The notes under the pieces were generated by a model. That model worked only from the letters and a program-made list of their open reading frames with translations, had not been told where the DNA came from and did not search any database. Shown piece by piece: positions 41,915 to 50,886 of a stretch of DNA of 64,000 bases. The stretch is from Nevskia sp964451925 (GTDB lineage: Bacteria > Pseudomonadota > Gammaproteobacteria > Nevskiales > Nevskiaceae): positions 42,771-106,770 of the forward strand of contig CAYVKA010000007.1 of the NCBI GenBank assembly GCA_964451925.1, given 5' to 3'. The translations under genes and the position numbers were made by a program. The stretch's first letter is position 1, and the number at the start of each line of letters is the position of its first letter.

Positions 41915-43321
41915 ATGGACTCAGGCAACGTCAAAAAGCCTACCATGTCGTCGATCAAGACCGGCTCGCTGGAGCGCAACATCGCGCTGACCAAGCTGGG
42001 CCTGGGCGCGGGCACCAAGATCGTGGCGCACTCGCTGGTCAACATCTTCCGCGGCGAGGTGGCGCGCACTTCCGCCGACCGCGAATTCTACCAGCGGCAG
42101 GCGCAGGTGCTGGCCGACGAATTGGGCCGGCTCAAGGGCAGCGTGATGAAAGCCGGGCAGATGCTGTCCCTGTACGGGCAGTATTTCCTGCCGGAGGAAG
42201 CGGTGGAGGTGCTGTCGGGCCTGCAGGACGACACGGCACCGGTGGCCTGGAAGGTGGTGGCGCCGGTGCTGGAGAAGAGCCTCGGCCGCCAGCGCCTGGC
42301 CGAACTGGAGATCGAGGAAACACCGCTGGCCGCCGCCTCGCTGGGTCAGGCGCACCGCGCGGTGCGCAGGTCCGACGGTCTGCAACTGGTGGTGAAAATC
42401 CAGTATCCCGGCGTGGCCGACGCCATCGACAGCGACATCAAGACCCTGTCGCGGCTGCTGCTGCTGACGCGCCTGTCACCTAAGGGACTGGACCTGGCGC
42501 CGGTGTTCGCCGAAGTGCGCGAAATGCTGTTCCGTGAGGTGGATTATCACGCCGAGGCGCGTTTCACCGAGGAGTTCGCGCGGCGCCTGGCCTGGGATCC
42601 GCGCTTCGTGGTGCCGCGCGTGCTGGGCGAATATTGCAGCGGGCAGGTGCTGACCACCAGCTTCGAGTCCGGAGTGTCGGCGCGCGACGCCGAGGTGCGC
42701 GCCCTGCCGCTGGCGCGCCGCAACCGCATCGGCTTCGCCTTCCTCGAACTGTTCCTGACCGAGTTCTTCGACTGGGGCCTGGTGCAGAGCGACCCCCACT
42801 TCGGCAACTACCGCATCCGCATCGGCACGCAGGAAGCCGAAGACCGCATCGTGCTGCTCGATTTTGGAGCGACCCGCCGCTTCGACCCGCGCTTCGTCAA
42901 CGCCTATCGCGGCATCGTGCGCGGCGCGCTCACCGCAGACCGTGCGCAGATCCTGCAGGGTGCCGAGCAGATCGGCCTGATGCGCGGCACCTTCCCGGAG
43001 CCGGTGCTGAAAGCCTTTGCCGAGATGTGCCAGCTGATCGTCGAGCCGTTCAACGGGCCGGACGATCCGCGCACGCCGCCGCAGTTGCGCAACAACAAGG
43101 GGGAATACCGCTGGGGCGCCAGCGACCTGCCGATGCGCACCGCCAATGTCGCCGCGCGCAACGCGCTGTCGGTGCACTTCCGCGTGCCGCCGCGCGAGAT
43201 CGTGTTCCTGCACCGCCGCCTGGCCGGGGTGTTCATCATGCTGGCGACGCTGGACGTGGAATTGAACGCGCGCGATCTGCTGCTGCAGCGGCTGGGTCTG
43301 GCAGGCCAGCGTGGCGGGTGA
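41915..43321 (+). CDS. ABC1/UbiB-family atypical kinase
   Basis: The product has 468 residues. The ABC1 hallmark KAGQMLSLYGQYFLPEE (KxGQ motif) is at about residues 73-90. The Ala-rich loop is AAASLGQAHRA, the ATP Lys is in VVKIQYPGV, the catalytic stretch SDPHFGNY, and the metal-binding LLDFGATRRF. There are no C-terminal membrane helices, so it is more like the soluble ADCK/COQ8-related branch than UbiB proper. Such proteins support isoprenoid-quinone or lipid metabolism through an ATPase-like activity. ATG 41915 is used; ATG 41945 is also possible. Confidence 0.9.
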   Translation: MDSGNVKKPTMSSIKTGSLERNIALTKLGLGAGTKIVAHSLVNIFRGEVARTSADREFYQRQAQVLADELGRLKGSVMKAGQMLSLYGQYFLPEEAVEVLSGLQDDTAPVAWKVVAPVLEKSLGRQRLAELEIEETPLAAASLGQAHRAVRRSDGLQLVVKIQYPGVADAIDSDIKTLSRLLLLTRLSPKGLDLAPVFAEVREMLFREVDYHAEARFTEEFARRLAWDPRFVVPRVLGEYCSGQVLTTSFESGVSARDAEVRALPLARRNRIGFAFLELFLTEFFDWGLVQSDPHFGNYRIRIGTQEAEDRIVLLDFGATRRFDPRFVNAYRGIVRGALTADRAQILQGAEQIGLMRGTFPEPVLKAFAEMCQLIVEPFNGPDDPRTPPQLRNNKGEYRWGASDLPMRTANVAARNALSVHFRVPPREIVFLHRRLAGVFIMLATLDVELNARDLLLQRLGLAGQRGG

Positions 43322-43406
43322 GGGCGCTCACGCCCGCGCCTGCCGGCCGGGCGAAAAATTTTTGTCGGTCGCCGTGCTCCGGACATCGATTCTGACGATT
43401 CCATGA

Positions 43407-43435
43407 TTGGCGGACGTGGACTTTTTCTGTAGCAT
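43407..43435 (+). promoter_or_regulatory. Candidate promoter of the DUF1329 gene
   Basis: TTGGCG (43407-43412) and TAGCAT (43430-43435) are separated by 17 bases. This gives a leader of about 60 bases before the DUF1329 start, which has GAGGAGAG upstream. Confidence 0.5.
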
Positions 43436-43502
43436 CGGTGCGGATGATCCGACCATACGCTGCCGGACGGTTACAAACACCCTGTTGAGGAGAGCATTAG
43501 CA

Positions 43503-44822
43503 ATGAAGAAACAACTCCTATTTCTCGGCGCTCTGGCCCTGGGCTTGTCCCAGCAGGCCACGGCTGCGGACCTGACCCCGGTCGGCGCCGAAAAGGGCGC
43601 CAACGCCGACGGCAGCATCCCGGCCTGGACCGGCGGCCGCGCCAAGAGCGGTCCGCTGGCCGGCGAGTTCCCGCACGACGAGTCGCTGGACGGCGACAAG
43701 CCGGTCTTCACCATCACCCACGACAACTACACCAAGTACGCCGACAAGCTCACTGAAGGCCACAAGGAGCTGCTGAAGCGTTACCCCGACTACAAGATGA
43801 ACGTCTACCCGACGCACCGTACGGTGGCGTTCCCGGACTTCATCTACAAGGCCACCGCCGCCAACGCCACCAGCTGCAAGCTGAACGGCACCGACGAGCC
43901 GGACAACTGCACCCTGGGTTTCCCGTTCCCGGCTCCGAAGAGCGGCGCCGAGGTGATCTGGAACCACCGCCTGAAGTGGCGCGGTGAGGCCGCCCAGCGC
44001 TACAACAACCAGTTCATCGTACAGCCCTCCGGCGACTACCAGCAGACCAAGATCCTGGAGCAGGTGAAGTTCTCCTACGCCAACGACAAGAACCCGGTGC
44101 CGATGAAGATCGGCCAGGGCGAGTTCCTCAAGTACCTGTCGCAGACCCTGTCGCCGCCGCGCCTGGCCGGCACCTTCATCCTGGTGCACGAAAAGTCCGG
44201 CACCGGCGACAACGGCCGCGCCGCCTGGCTCTACAGCCCGGGCCTGAAGCGCATCCGCCGCGCGCCGACGGTGCAGTACGACAACCCGTACGAGGGCACC
44301 GACGGCAACCAGTTCTACGACCAGGTCGACATGTTCAACGGCGCGCTTGACCGCTACAACTGGAAGCTGGTGGGCAAGAAGGAATTTTACCTGCCGTACA
44401 ACTCCGACAAGATCGCCGGCAACACCGTCAAGTACAAGGACATCATCCGTCCGAAGCACCTGAACCAGGACCTGCCGCGCTACGAGCTGCATCGTTACTG
44501 GGTGGTCGAGGCCGATCTCAAGCCCGGCACCAACCACACCTTCAAGACGCGCCGCTTCTACGTCGACGAGGACAGCTGGAACATCGAGGCGGTGGACGAC
44601 TACGACAACAAGGACCAGCTGTACAAGTTCCAGGAAGGCCACCTGATCACCGCGCCGAACATCCAGGCCGCCTCCACGGTGCCGGAAATCATCTACGACT
44701 TCTTCTCCGGTCGTTACTTCATCACCGCCGCGTTCAACGAGGACAAGCCGGTCGACCTGACGGTCAGCTGGCCGGATGACTACTTCACCGCCGCGTCGGT
44801 GCAGAAGCTCACCACCAAGTAA
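43503..44822 (+). CDS. DUF1329 periplasmic/outer-membrane lipid-handling protein
   Basis: The product has 439 residues with a clear signal peptide (cleavage near QATAADLT) and a DUF1329 domain of LolB-like fold: GAEKGANADGSIPAWTGG, FILVHEKSGTGDNGRAAWLY, SPGLKRIRRAPTVQYDNPYE, and the C-terminal YDFFSGRYFITAAFNE. DUF1329 proteins are the regular partners of DUF1302 proteins in export systems for hydrophobic compounds. Here the partner is on the opposite strand, separated by the ABC1 kinase pair. Codon use is strongly biased to C-ending codons, suggesting high expression. Confidence 0.9.
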   Translation: MKKQLLFLGALALGLSQQATAADLTPVGAEKGANADGSIPAWTGGRAKSGPLAGEFPHDESLDGDKPVFTITHDNYTKYADKLTEGHKELLKRYPDYKMNVYPTHRTVAFPDFIYKATAANATSCKLNGTDEPDNCTLGFPFPAPKSGAEVIWNHRLKWRGEAAQRYNNQFIVQPSGDYQQTKILEQVKFSYANDKNPVPMKIGQGEFLKYLSQTLSPPRLAGTFILVHEKSGTGDNGRAAWLYSPGLKRIRRAPTVQYDNPYEGTDGNQFYDQVDMFNGALDRYNWKLVGKKEFYLPYNSDKIAGNTVKYKDIIRPKHLNQDLPRYELHRYWVVEADLKPGTNHTFKTRRFYVDEDSWNIEAVDDYDNKDQLYKFQEGHLITAPNIQAASTVPEIIYDFFSGRYFITAAFNEDKPVDLTVSWPDDYFTAASVQKLTTK

Positions 44823-44843
44823 TCCAGCGGTCGCATCAAACCA

Positions 44844-44876
44844 GGCCGCCGGGCGCAAGCCCGGCGGCCTTTTTTC
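44844..44876 (+). terminator. Rho-independent terminator of the DUF1329 gene
   Basis: GGCCGCCGGGC pairs perfectly with GCCCGGCGGCC around a GCAA tetraloop and is followed by six or more T. Confidence 0.93.
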
Positions 44877-44895
44877 TAGTACAAGCCAATCACGC

Positions 44896-45390
44896 ATGAG
44901 CACCCAATACGAAGAACGCCAGAGTTTCGACCAGCCCATTGAAAAGGTCCTGCGCATGTTCAGTGACCGCGCCTATTTCGAGCGCAAGTACGCCGCCAGC
45001 GGCGGCTGGGACATCCAGGTGCTGGAGCACGAGTTGAGCGGCCGGCGCTTCCGCATCAAGTGCGGCTATAGCCGCAAGCCGGACGCCGACGTGCCCGGCT
45101 TCGCCCGCAAGTTCATCGGCGACTCGGTGCACCTGACCCAGGAGGACGTGTGGGACCTGGACAGCGCCAGCGGCCGCCTCAGCATCGAGATCCGCAACGC
45201 GCCGATCCGCATGAGCGCGCAGATGCGCGTGGTGCAGCAGCCCGGCGGCTGCGCCAACGTGCTGCTGTGGACGCTGACTTGCCCGGTGCCCCTGGTCGGG
45301 AGCAAGCTGGAGCAGATGCTTGCCACCGAAATGCGCAACAAGGCGGCGGCGGACCTGGAGATTTCCCGCAAGCTGCTGGCCGACTACTGA
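44896..45390 (+). CDS. DUF2505-like START/SRPBCC-fold protein
   Basis: The product has 164 residues, with no signal peptide, and resembles the DUF2505 group of SRPBCC (Bet v1-like) proteins: an N-terminal strand SFDQPIEKVLRMFSDRAYFE, a central beta-sheet and a long C-terminal helix (EQMLATEMRNKAAADLEISR). The fold usually holds a hydrophobic ligand. It begins 20 bases after the DUF1329 terminator and lies 7 bases before the DUF2970 gene, with which it forms a small operon. Confidence 0.8.
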   Translation: MSTQYEERQSFDQPIEKVLRMFSDRAYFERKYAASGGWDIQVLEHELSGRRFRIKCGYSRKPDADVPGFARKFIGDSVHLTQEDVWDLDSASGRLSIEIRNAPIRMSAQMRVVQQPGGCANVLLWTLTCPVPLVGSKLEQMLATEMRNKAAADLEISRKLLADY

Positions 45391-45397
45391 GGTTTTC

Positions 45398-45631
45398 GTG
45401 AACCAGTCCACCGAGCCGCGCCCGACCGATCCCGAGCGGCTGACGCTGCTGCAAACCATCGGCAGCGTGCTGGCCTCGTTTTTCGGCGTGCAGAGCGGGC
45501 GCAAGCGGCAGCGCGACTTCCAGCACGGCAGCGCGCCGCGTTTCATCGCGGTGGGACTGGTCCTGACGGCGCTGTTCATCCTGACCTTGTGGTTGGTGGT
45601 CAAGCTGGTGCTGCGGCAGGCCGGGATGTAA
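45398..45631 (+). CDS. DUF2970 small membrane protein
   Basis: The product has 77 residues starting at GTG 45398. The DUF2970 core LLQTIGSVLASFFGVQSGRKRQRDF is followed by one membrane helix (about 50-72, FIAVGLVLTALFILTLWLVV). Members of this family are short inner-membrane proteins of proteobacteria with unknown role. Confidence 0.87.
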   Translation: MNQSTEPRPTDPERLTLLQTIGSVLASFFGVQSGRKRQRDFQHGSAPRFIAVGLVLTALFILTLWLVVKLVLRQAGM

Positions 45632-45689
45632 ACCCAAACTCCCTCCGGTTGCATCCAAGACGATACGTTCACTGAAAATGGGGAAATCG

Positions 45690-47498
45690 ATGACGCCGAA
45701 ACCGTATCCGGCCCGGAGCCTGTCCGGCCGCCTGTCGCAGATGCTGGCCGCCGCTTGCGCCGGCGCCGTGCTGGCCTGCGCCGCCAGCGTATCCGCAGCG
45801 GATGCGCCGGGCATTCCTCAATGGGTCAAGGACAGCAACCAGGCGGCGCAGCCCCTGCTCGGCGCCATCGCCGAGTTCAATCCCGAGGAAGCGGCGCGGC
45901 TCGGCGTCGACGGCTACGACGACAAGGTCATCGACCTGCAGCCGCAGGTCTACGAGCGCGGCCAGGCCGCCTTGCAGAAGGCCGTCGACGGCCTCAACGC
46001 GCAACTGCCGCAGGCGGCGGATCCTTCTCTGAAGCAGGATCTGCAGATCATGATCACCGCCGGGCAGCAGCAGATCGACACCAACAAGCTGCAGAACGAC
46101 CTGATGCTGCCGTACTTCAACGCCGCCGGCATCGCCTTCGGCGGCATCCACGGCCTGCTCGATCCGCGCATCCCCAAGGAGCGCCAGGCGGCCGCGCTGG
46201 TGCGCCTGCGCCGCTACGCCGGCCTGGAACCCGGCTCGACCGCGCTGACCGAATTGGCCAAGGCGCGCACCGCCGAGCACTTCAACAGCAAGGACCTGAC
46301 CGGTCCCTACAAGGCCGAGGTGGAGCAGGACCTGTCCGACTCGCCGCGCCTGGTGGCCGGCATCGGCGAGCTGTTCAAGAACAGCGGGCTGAGCGGCTAC
46401 GAGCAGCCGCTGGCCGCGCTGACCACCCAGATCCAGGGCTACAACGACTGGGTCAGCAAGGAAATCCTGCCCCGCTGCCGCGCCGACAACCGCCTGCCGC
46501 CGGCGATCTACGCCGACAACCTCAAGCAGTTCGGCAATACCGTGCCGCCCGACGAGCTGATCCGCCGCGCCCTGTTGTCCTTCGCCGAGCTGCGCAACGA
46601 AATGCGCGCGCTGGCGCCGCTGGTGGCCAAGCAGAAGGGCTTCAAGTCCACTGATTACCGCGACGTGATCCGCGAGCTGAAGAAGACCCAGATCACCGGT
46701 TCGGCGATCCTGCCGTTCTACAAGAAGCGCCTGGCCGACATCGAGGCCATCCTGCGCCGCGAGCACGAGATCACCGTGCCGGAGCGCCACGCCGTGATCC
46801 GCCTGGCCACCGAGGCCGAGTCGGCGCGGCAGCCCGCGCCGCACATGAACCCGCCGCGCCTGATCGGCAACACCGGCGAATACGGCGAATTCGTGCTGCC
46901 GCTGAAGACCCCCGGCAAGGCCGGCGAGAAGGATCTGAAGACCGACGATTTCACCTTCGACGCCGCCGGCTGGACGCTAACCTCGCATGAGGCGCGGCCC
47001 GGCCACGAACTGCAGTTCTCCGCCATGATGGACCACGGCGTGTCCATCGCCCGCGCCGTGTTCGCCTTCAACAGCGTCAACGTCGAGGGCTGGGCGCTGT
47101 ACTCGGAGGCCGAGATGAAGCCTTACTTCCCGCTCGACGGGCAGCTCATCGGCCTGCAGCACCGCATGATGCGCTCGGCCCGTGCGTTCCTCGACCCGAT
47201 GGTCAACCTGGGCATGATCACGCCGGAGCAGGTGAAGCAGTTCCTGATGAACGAAGTGGTGCTGTCCGAGGGCCTGGCCAAGGAGGAGGTGGACCGTTAC
47301 ACCTTCCGCGCTCCCGGCCAGGCCACGTCCTACTTCGTCGGCTATCAGGCGATCATGGAGACACGCCAGCGCGCCGAGCTGGCGCTGGGGACGAAGTTCA
47401 ACAAGCAGCACTTCCACGACTTCGTCATCGCCCAGGGACTGCTGCCGCCGGCCCTGCTGCAAAAGGCCGTGCTGGAGCAGTTCGTGCCGGCGCAGTAA
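45690..47498 (+). CDS. DUF885 secreted metallopeptidase-like protein (second copy)
   Basis: The product has 602 residues with a signal peptide (cleavage near SVSAADAP) and a DUF885 domain. The motif HEARPGHE (about 435-442) is followed by a Glu in VEGWALYSEAEM and the C-terminal YFVGYQAIMETRQRAE. ATG 45690 is chosen because GGGGA lies five bases upstream; ATG 45678, four codons earlier, has no ribosome site. It is only distantly similar to the family member at 29001-30806, so this is not a recent duplication. Probably a periplasmic peptidase. Confidence 0.87.
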   Translation: MTPKPYPARSLSGRLSQMLAAACAGAVLACAASVSAADAPGIPQWVKDSNQAAQPLLGAIAEFNPEEAARLGVDGYDDKVIDLQPQVYERGQAALQKAVDGLNAQLPQAADPSLKQDLQIMITAGQQQIDTNKLQNDLMLPYFNAAGIAFGGIHGLLDPRIPKERQAAALVRLRRYAGLEPGSTALTELAKARTAEHFNSKDLTGPYKAEVEQDLSDSPRLVAGIGELFKNSGLSGYEQPLAALTTQIQGYNDWVSKEILPRCRADNRLPPAIYADNLKQFGNTVPPDELIRRALLSFAELRNEMRALAPLVAKQKGFKSTDYRDVIRELKKTQITGSAILPFYKKRLADIEAILRREHEITVPERHAVIRLATEAESARQPAPHMNPPRLIGNTGEYGEFVLPLKTPGKAGEKDLKTDDFTFDAAGWTLTSHEARPGHELQFSAMMDHGVSIARAVFAFNSVNVEGWALYSEAEMKPYFPLDGQLIGLQHRMMRSARAFLDPMVNLGMITPEQVKQFLMNEVVLSEGLAKEEVDRYTFRAPGQATSYFVGYQAIMETRQRAELALGTKFNKQHFHDFVIAQGLLPPALLQKAVLEQFVPAQ

Positions 47499-47546
47499 AG
47501 ATCCCGTCCGGGCGCCGCGGCTCCATGCCGGGGCTGTCGGGAGCCG

Positions 47547-47579
47547 AAAAAAAGGCGGCGGGACGCAAGTCCCGCCGCC
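47547..47579 (-). terminator. Rho-independent terminator between convergent genes
   Basis: GGCGGCGGGAC pairs perfectly with GTCCCGCCGCC around a GCAA loop. The run of seven A on its left gives a T tract on the minus strand, so it terminates the DUF3617 gene best. It may also help end the converging DUF885 transcript. Confidence 0.88.
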
Positions 47580-47600
47580 TGGTCCTTTAGAGCGGGACGC

Positions 47601-48122
47601 CTAGTTCTTCGGCGTGTACGGCTTCACCGCACCGCAATCGGCGCTTTGCCACTGGCCGCTGACCTGGTTGTCCATGGCGAAATCGCCGCCCAGATGCGGG
47701 TTGCTGCCTTCCATGTGCGTGGTCGCGGTATAGCTGGTGTCGCTGCTGGCCACGGCCTTGATATGGCCGTGCATATCCCCTTCGCGGCCATGGCACACCA
47801 TGTCCGCCGTGAAGGTGTTGCCCGACCAGCTCGGGTTCTGCAACTGGCAATCGCCGCTGCCGTGGTCGGGCTGATCGTCCTTGGCCGCCTGCTCCGGCGT
47901 CAGGCAGGACTGTATGGTATGCGGCTGGCCGCCCATCATGGGCATCTTGATGCCCAGCTGCTGCATCTTCGCCAGCTGCTCCGGTGGAATCTGCGGTCCG
48001 CCCTTGGTGAAGTTGCTTTGCACCGTCACCTGCCACAGGCCGGGCTTGCGGTGCCCGGCAGCGGTGGCCAGCAAGGGCAGGGCCAGGGCCGAGCCGATTC
48101 CGAGCAGCAGCAGTTTGTTCAT
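47601..48122 (-). CDS. DUF3617 secreted protein
   Basis: The product has 173 residues with a signal peptide (cleavage near ATAAGHRKPGLW) and a DUF3617 domain. The mature start RKPGLWQVTVQSNF is typical. The Cys residues of QSCLTPEQ, DCQLQNPSW, MVCHG and ADCG could form two disulfides. DUF3617 proteins are periplasmic and uncharacterised. It is monocistronic, with its own terminator. Confidence 0.83.
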   Translation of the reverse strand: MNKLLLLGIGSALALPLLATAAGHRKPGLWQVTVQSNFTKGGPQIPPEQLAKMQQLGIKMPMMGGQPHTIQSCLTPEQAAKDDQPDHGSGDCQLQNPSWSGNTFTADMVCHGREGDMHGHIKAVASSDTSYTATTHMEGSNPHLGGDFAMDNQVSGQWQSADCGAVKPYTPKN

Positions 48123-48218
48123 GGTATCCCCGTGTTCAAGCGCCTAAAGTTCCTGCGCCGGAATACGGTAAGCGCTGCCACGGAGCCTCACCAACCCGCA
48201 TATCAGGGGGGCGCTGGA

Positions 48219-50795
48219 TCAGGCCTGGTAGGTCTTCTTCAGCAAATAGAGGAAGTCCAGCGCCTCTCGCGGCGACAGGGCGTCCGGATCGAGCCCGTCG
48301 AGCAGGGCCAGCACCGGGGACGGCGCGGGGGAGAACAAGGCCAGTTCCGTCTGCGCCGGCGCGGACGTGACGGCGGCGGACGCCGGCCTGGCCTCGCGTT
48401 CCAGCTCGGCCAGCACGGCGCGCGCGCGCGCTGTCACCGCCGCCGGCACGCCGGCCAGCGCCGCCACCTGCAGGCCGTAGCTGCGGTTGGCCGGGCCCGG
48501 CCGCACCTGGTGCAGGAACACCAGCTGCTCGCCGCCGGCATTGCTGTATTCGGCGGCGTCCAGGTGCACGTTGGCGATGCCGGGCATCTCGCCGGCCAGA
48601 GCAGTCAGCTCGAAGTAATGGGTGGCGAACAGGGTCCAGGCGCCGACCCGCGCGGCCAGGTGCTCGGCGCAGGCGCGCGCCAGCGCCAGGCCGTCGTAGG
48701 TGGACGTGCCGCGGCCGATCTCGTCCATCAGCACCACGCTCTGCGCGGTGGCGTTGTGCAGGATGTTGGCGGTTTCGCTCATCTCCACCATGAAGGTCGA
48801 CTGCGCCCGGGCCAGGTCGTCGGCGGCGCCGATACGGGTGAAGATGCGGTCCACCGGGCCGATGCGCGCGCGGTCCGCCGGCACGAAGCTGCCGGCATGG
48901 GCCAGCAGCACGATCAGCGCGGTCTGCCGCATGTAGGTGGACTTGCCGCCCATGTTGGGGCCGGTGATGACCAGCAGACGCCGCGCCGGATTCAATTCCA
49001 GGTCGTTGGGTACGAACGGCGTGGTCAGCGTCTGCTCCACCACCGGATGGCGGCCGGCGCGGATCTCCATGCCCGGGGCTTCGTCCAGCAGCGGACGGCT
49101 CCAGCGCAAGGCCTCGGCGCGCTCGGCGAAGCAGGCCAGGGCGTCCAGTTCGGCCAGCGCCGCGGCCGCCTGCTGCAGCGGCCGCAGTTGCGCGGTGAGC
49201 AGATCGAGCAGCTCGTCGTAGAGTTGCTTCTCGCGGGCCAGCGCGCGCTCGCGCGCGCTCAGCACTTTTTCCTCGAAGCGCTTCAGTTCCTCGGTGATGT
49301 AGCGCTCGGCATTGGTCAGGGTCTGGCGGCGGGTGTAGTCCAGCGGGATCTTGGCGGCATGGCTCTTGCCGATCTCGATGTAATAGCCGTGCACCCGGTT
49401 GTAGCCGAGCTTGAGCGTGTCGATGCCGCTGCGGGCGCGCTCGCGCGCCTCCAGGTCCACCAGGTAGCTGTCGGCGTTTTCCGACAGGCCGCGCAACTCG
49501 TCCAGCACCGCGTCGAAGCCGCGGCGGAACACGCCGCCATCCTTCACCGTCAGCGGCGGCTCCTCGGCCAGCGCCCGGCGCAGATGGTCCGCCAGTTCGC
49601 CGTGATCGCCCAGCTGCTCCAGCAGCTCGCCCAGCAACGGCGCCTCCACCCCGGTCAGCGCGTTTTTCACCAGGGGCAGCCCGGCCAGGCTCAGGGCCAG
49701 GCCGCTGAGGTCGCGTGGCCGCGCCGAGCGCAGCGCCACGCGTGCCAGGATGCGCTCCATGTCCGCCACGCTGCGCAGGGCCTCGCGCACGCCGCGATGG
49801 CCGCCACCGTCGAGCAGGGCGGCGACCGCGTCGTGGCGCGCGCCGACCCGGCCGCGGTCGCGCAGCGGGCGCAGCAGCCAGCGCCGCAGCTGGCGGCTGC
49901 CCATGGCGCTGACACAGCGGTCGACTACACCGGCCAGGGTGATCTCGTGCAGGTCCGACAGCGAGTGCTCGATCTCCAGGTTGCGGCGCGTCGCCGGGTC
50001 CAGGATCAGCGCGTCCTCCACCGCTTCCACGCGCAGGCCGCCGAGGTGGCTGAGCCGCGCCTTCTGCGTTTCCTGCACGTATTGCAGCAGCGCGCCCGCC
50101 GCGCCGAGAGCCGCGCCGAGGTCGTCGGCGCCGAAACCGCGCAGGTCGCGCGTGCCGAACTGTTCGGTCAGCAGCCGCCGCGCCGAAGCGGGGTCGAAAT
50201 GCCATACCGGCCGCGGCCGGCTCTTCAGCCCGCCCAGCTCCAGCGCTGCCTCCTCCGGCGTCAGCAGTTCGCTCGGCCGCAGCCGGTGCAGCTCGGCCTG
50301 CCAGTCGGCCAGGCGCGCGGTCTCCAGCACGGTGAAGCGGCCGGACGACAGCTCCATCCAGGCCAGGCCGTAGCGGTCTCCGGTGTGGCACGCGGCGGCC
50401 AGCAGGTTCTGCACCCGCGGGTCGAGCAGCGCCTCCTCGGTGGCGGTGCCGGGGGTGACGATGCGCACCACTTCGCGCCGCACCGGCCCCTTGTCCACGC
50501 CGACTTCGCCGACCTGTTCGGCGATCACCGCCGATTCGCCCAGCTTGATCAGCCGCGCCAGGTACTGCTCCAGCGCATGGTGCGGCACCCCGGCCATCAC
50601 CACCGGCGCCCCGGCCGACTCGCCGCGCTTGGTCAGCGTGATGTTGAGCAGCCGCGCCGCCTTGCGCGCGTCGTCGTAAAACAGTTCATAGAAGTCGCCC
50701 ATGCGGAACAGCACCAGCGTATCCGGGTGCTGGGACTTGATCGCCAGGTACTGCTGCATCAGCGGCGTGTGCGCGGAATAATCGTCTTTGTGCAT
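48219..50795 (-). CDS. mutS: DNA mismatch repair protein MutS
   Basis: The product has 858 residues, the normal MutS length. The mismatch-binding motif is in FRMGDFYELF (about 30-39), followed by connector, lever and clamp domains. The ATPase has Walker A ITGPNMGGKSTYMRQTA, Walker B VVLMDEIGRGTSTYDG and the following THYFELTAL. ATG 50795 is chosen because it gives the standard N-terminus (MQQYLAIKSQHPDTLV shortly after). The frame stays open upstream, but that part shadows the DUF2520 gene. Confidence 0.97.
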   Translation of the reverse strand: MHKDDYSAHTPLMQQYLAIKSQHPDTLVLFRMGDFYELFYDDARKAARLLNITLTKRGESAGAPVVMAGVPHHALEQYLARLIKLGESAVIAEQVGEVGVDKGPVRREVVRIVTPGTATEEALLDPRVQNLLAAACHTGDRYGLAWMELSSGRFTVLETARLADWQAELHRLRPSELLTPEEAALELGGLKSRPRPVWHFDPASARRLLTEQFGTRDLRGFGADDLGAALGAAGALLQYVQETQKARLSHLGGLRVEAVEDALILDPATRRNLEIEHSLSDLHEITLAGVVDRCVSAMGSRQLRRWLLRPLRDRGRVGARHDAVAALLDGGGHRGVREALRSVADMERILARVALRSARPRDLSGLALSLAGLPLVKNALTGVEAPLLGELLEQLGDHGELADHLRRALAEEPPLTVKDGGVFRRGFDAVLDELRGLSENADSYLVDLEARERARSGIDTLKLGYNRVHGYYIEIGKSHAAKIPLDYTRRQTLTNAERYITEELKRFEEKVLSARERALAREKQLYDELLDLLTAQLRPLQQAAAALAELDALACFAERAEALRWSRPLLDEAPGMEIRAGRHPVVEQTLTTPFVPNDLELNPARRLLVITGPNMGGKSTYMRQTALIVLLAHAGSFVPADRARIGPVDRIFTRIGAADDLARAQSTFMVEMSETANILHNATAQSVVLMDEIGRGTSTYDGLALARACAEHLAARVGAWTLFATHYFELTALAGEMPGIANVHLDAAEYSNAGGEQLVFLHQVRPGPANRSYGLQVAALAGVPAAVTARARAVLAELEREARPASAAVTSAPAQTELALFSPAPSPVLALLDGLDPDALSPREALDFLYLLKKTYQA

Positions 50796-50886
50796 GGAGC
50801 TCTTGCGGTATGGGCCGCCGCTGCCGCGGACGGTGCCGGCGGCACGCGGGGCATTGGAATCCGCGGCGCCAGGGCTTGGTGGAATT

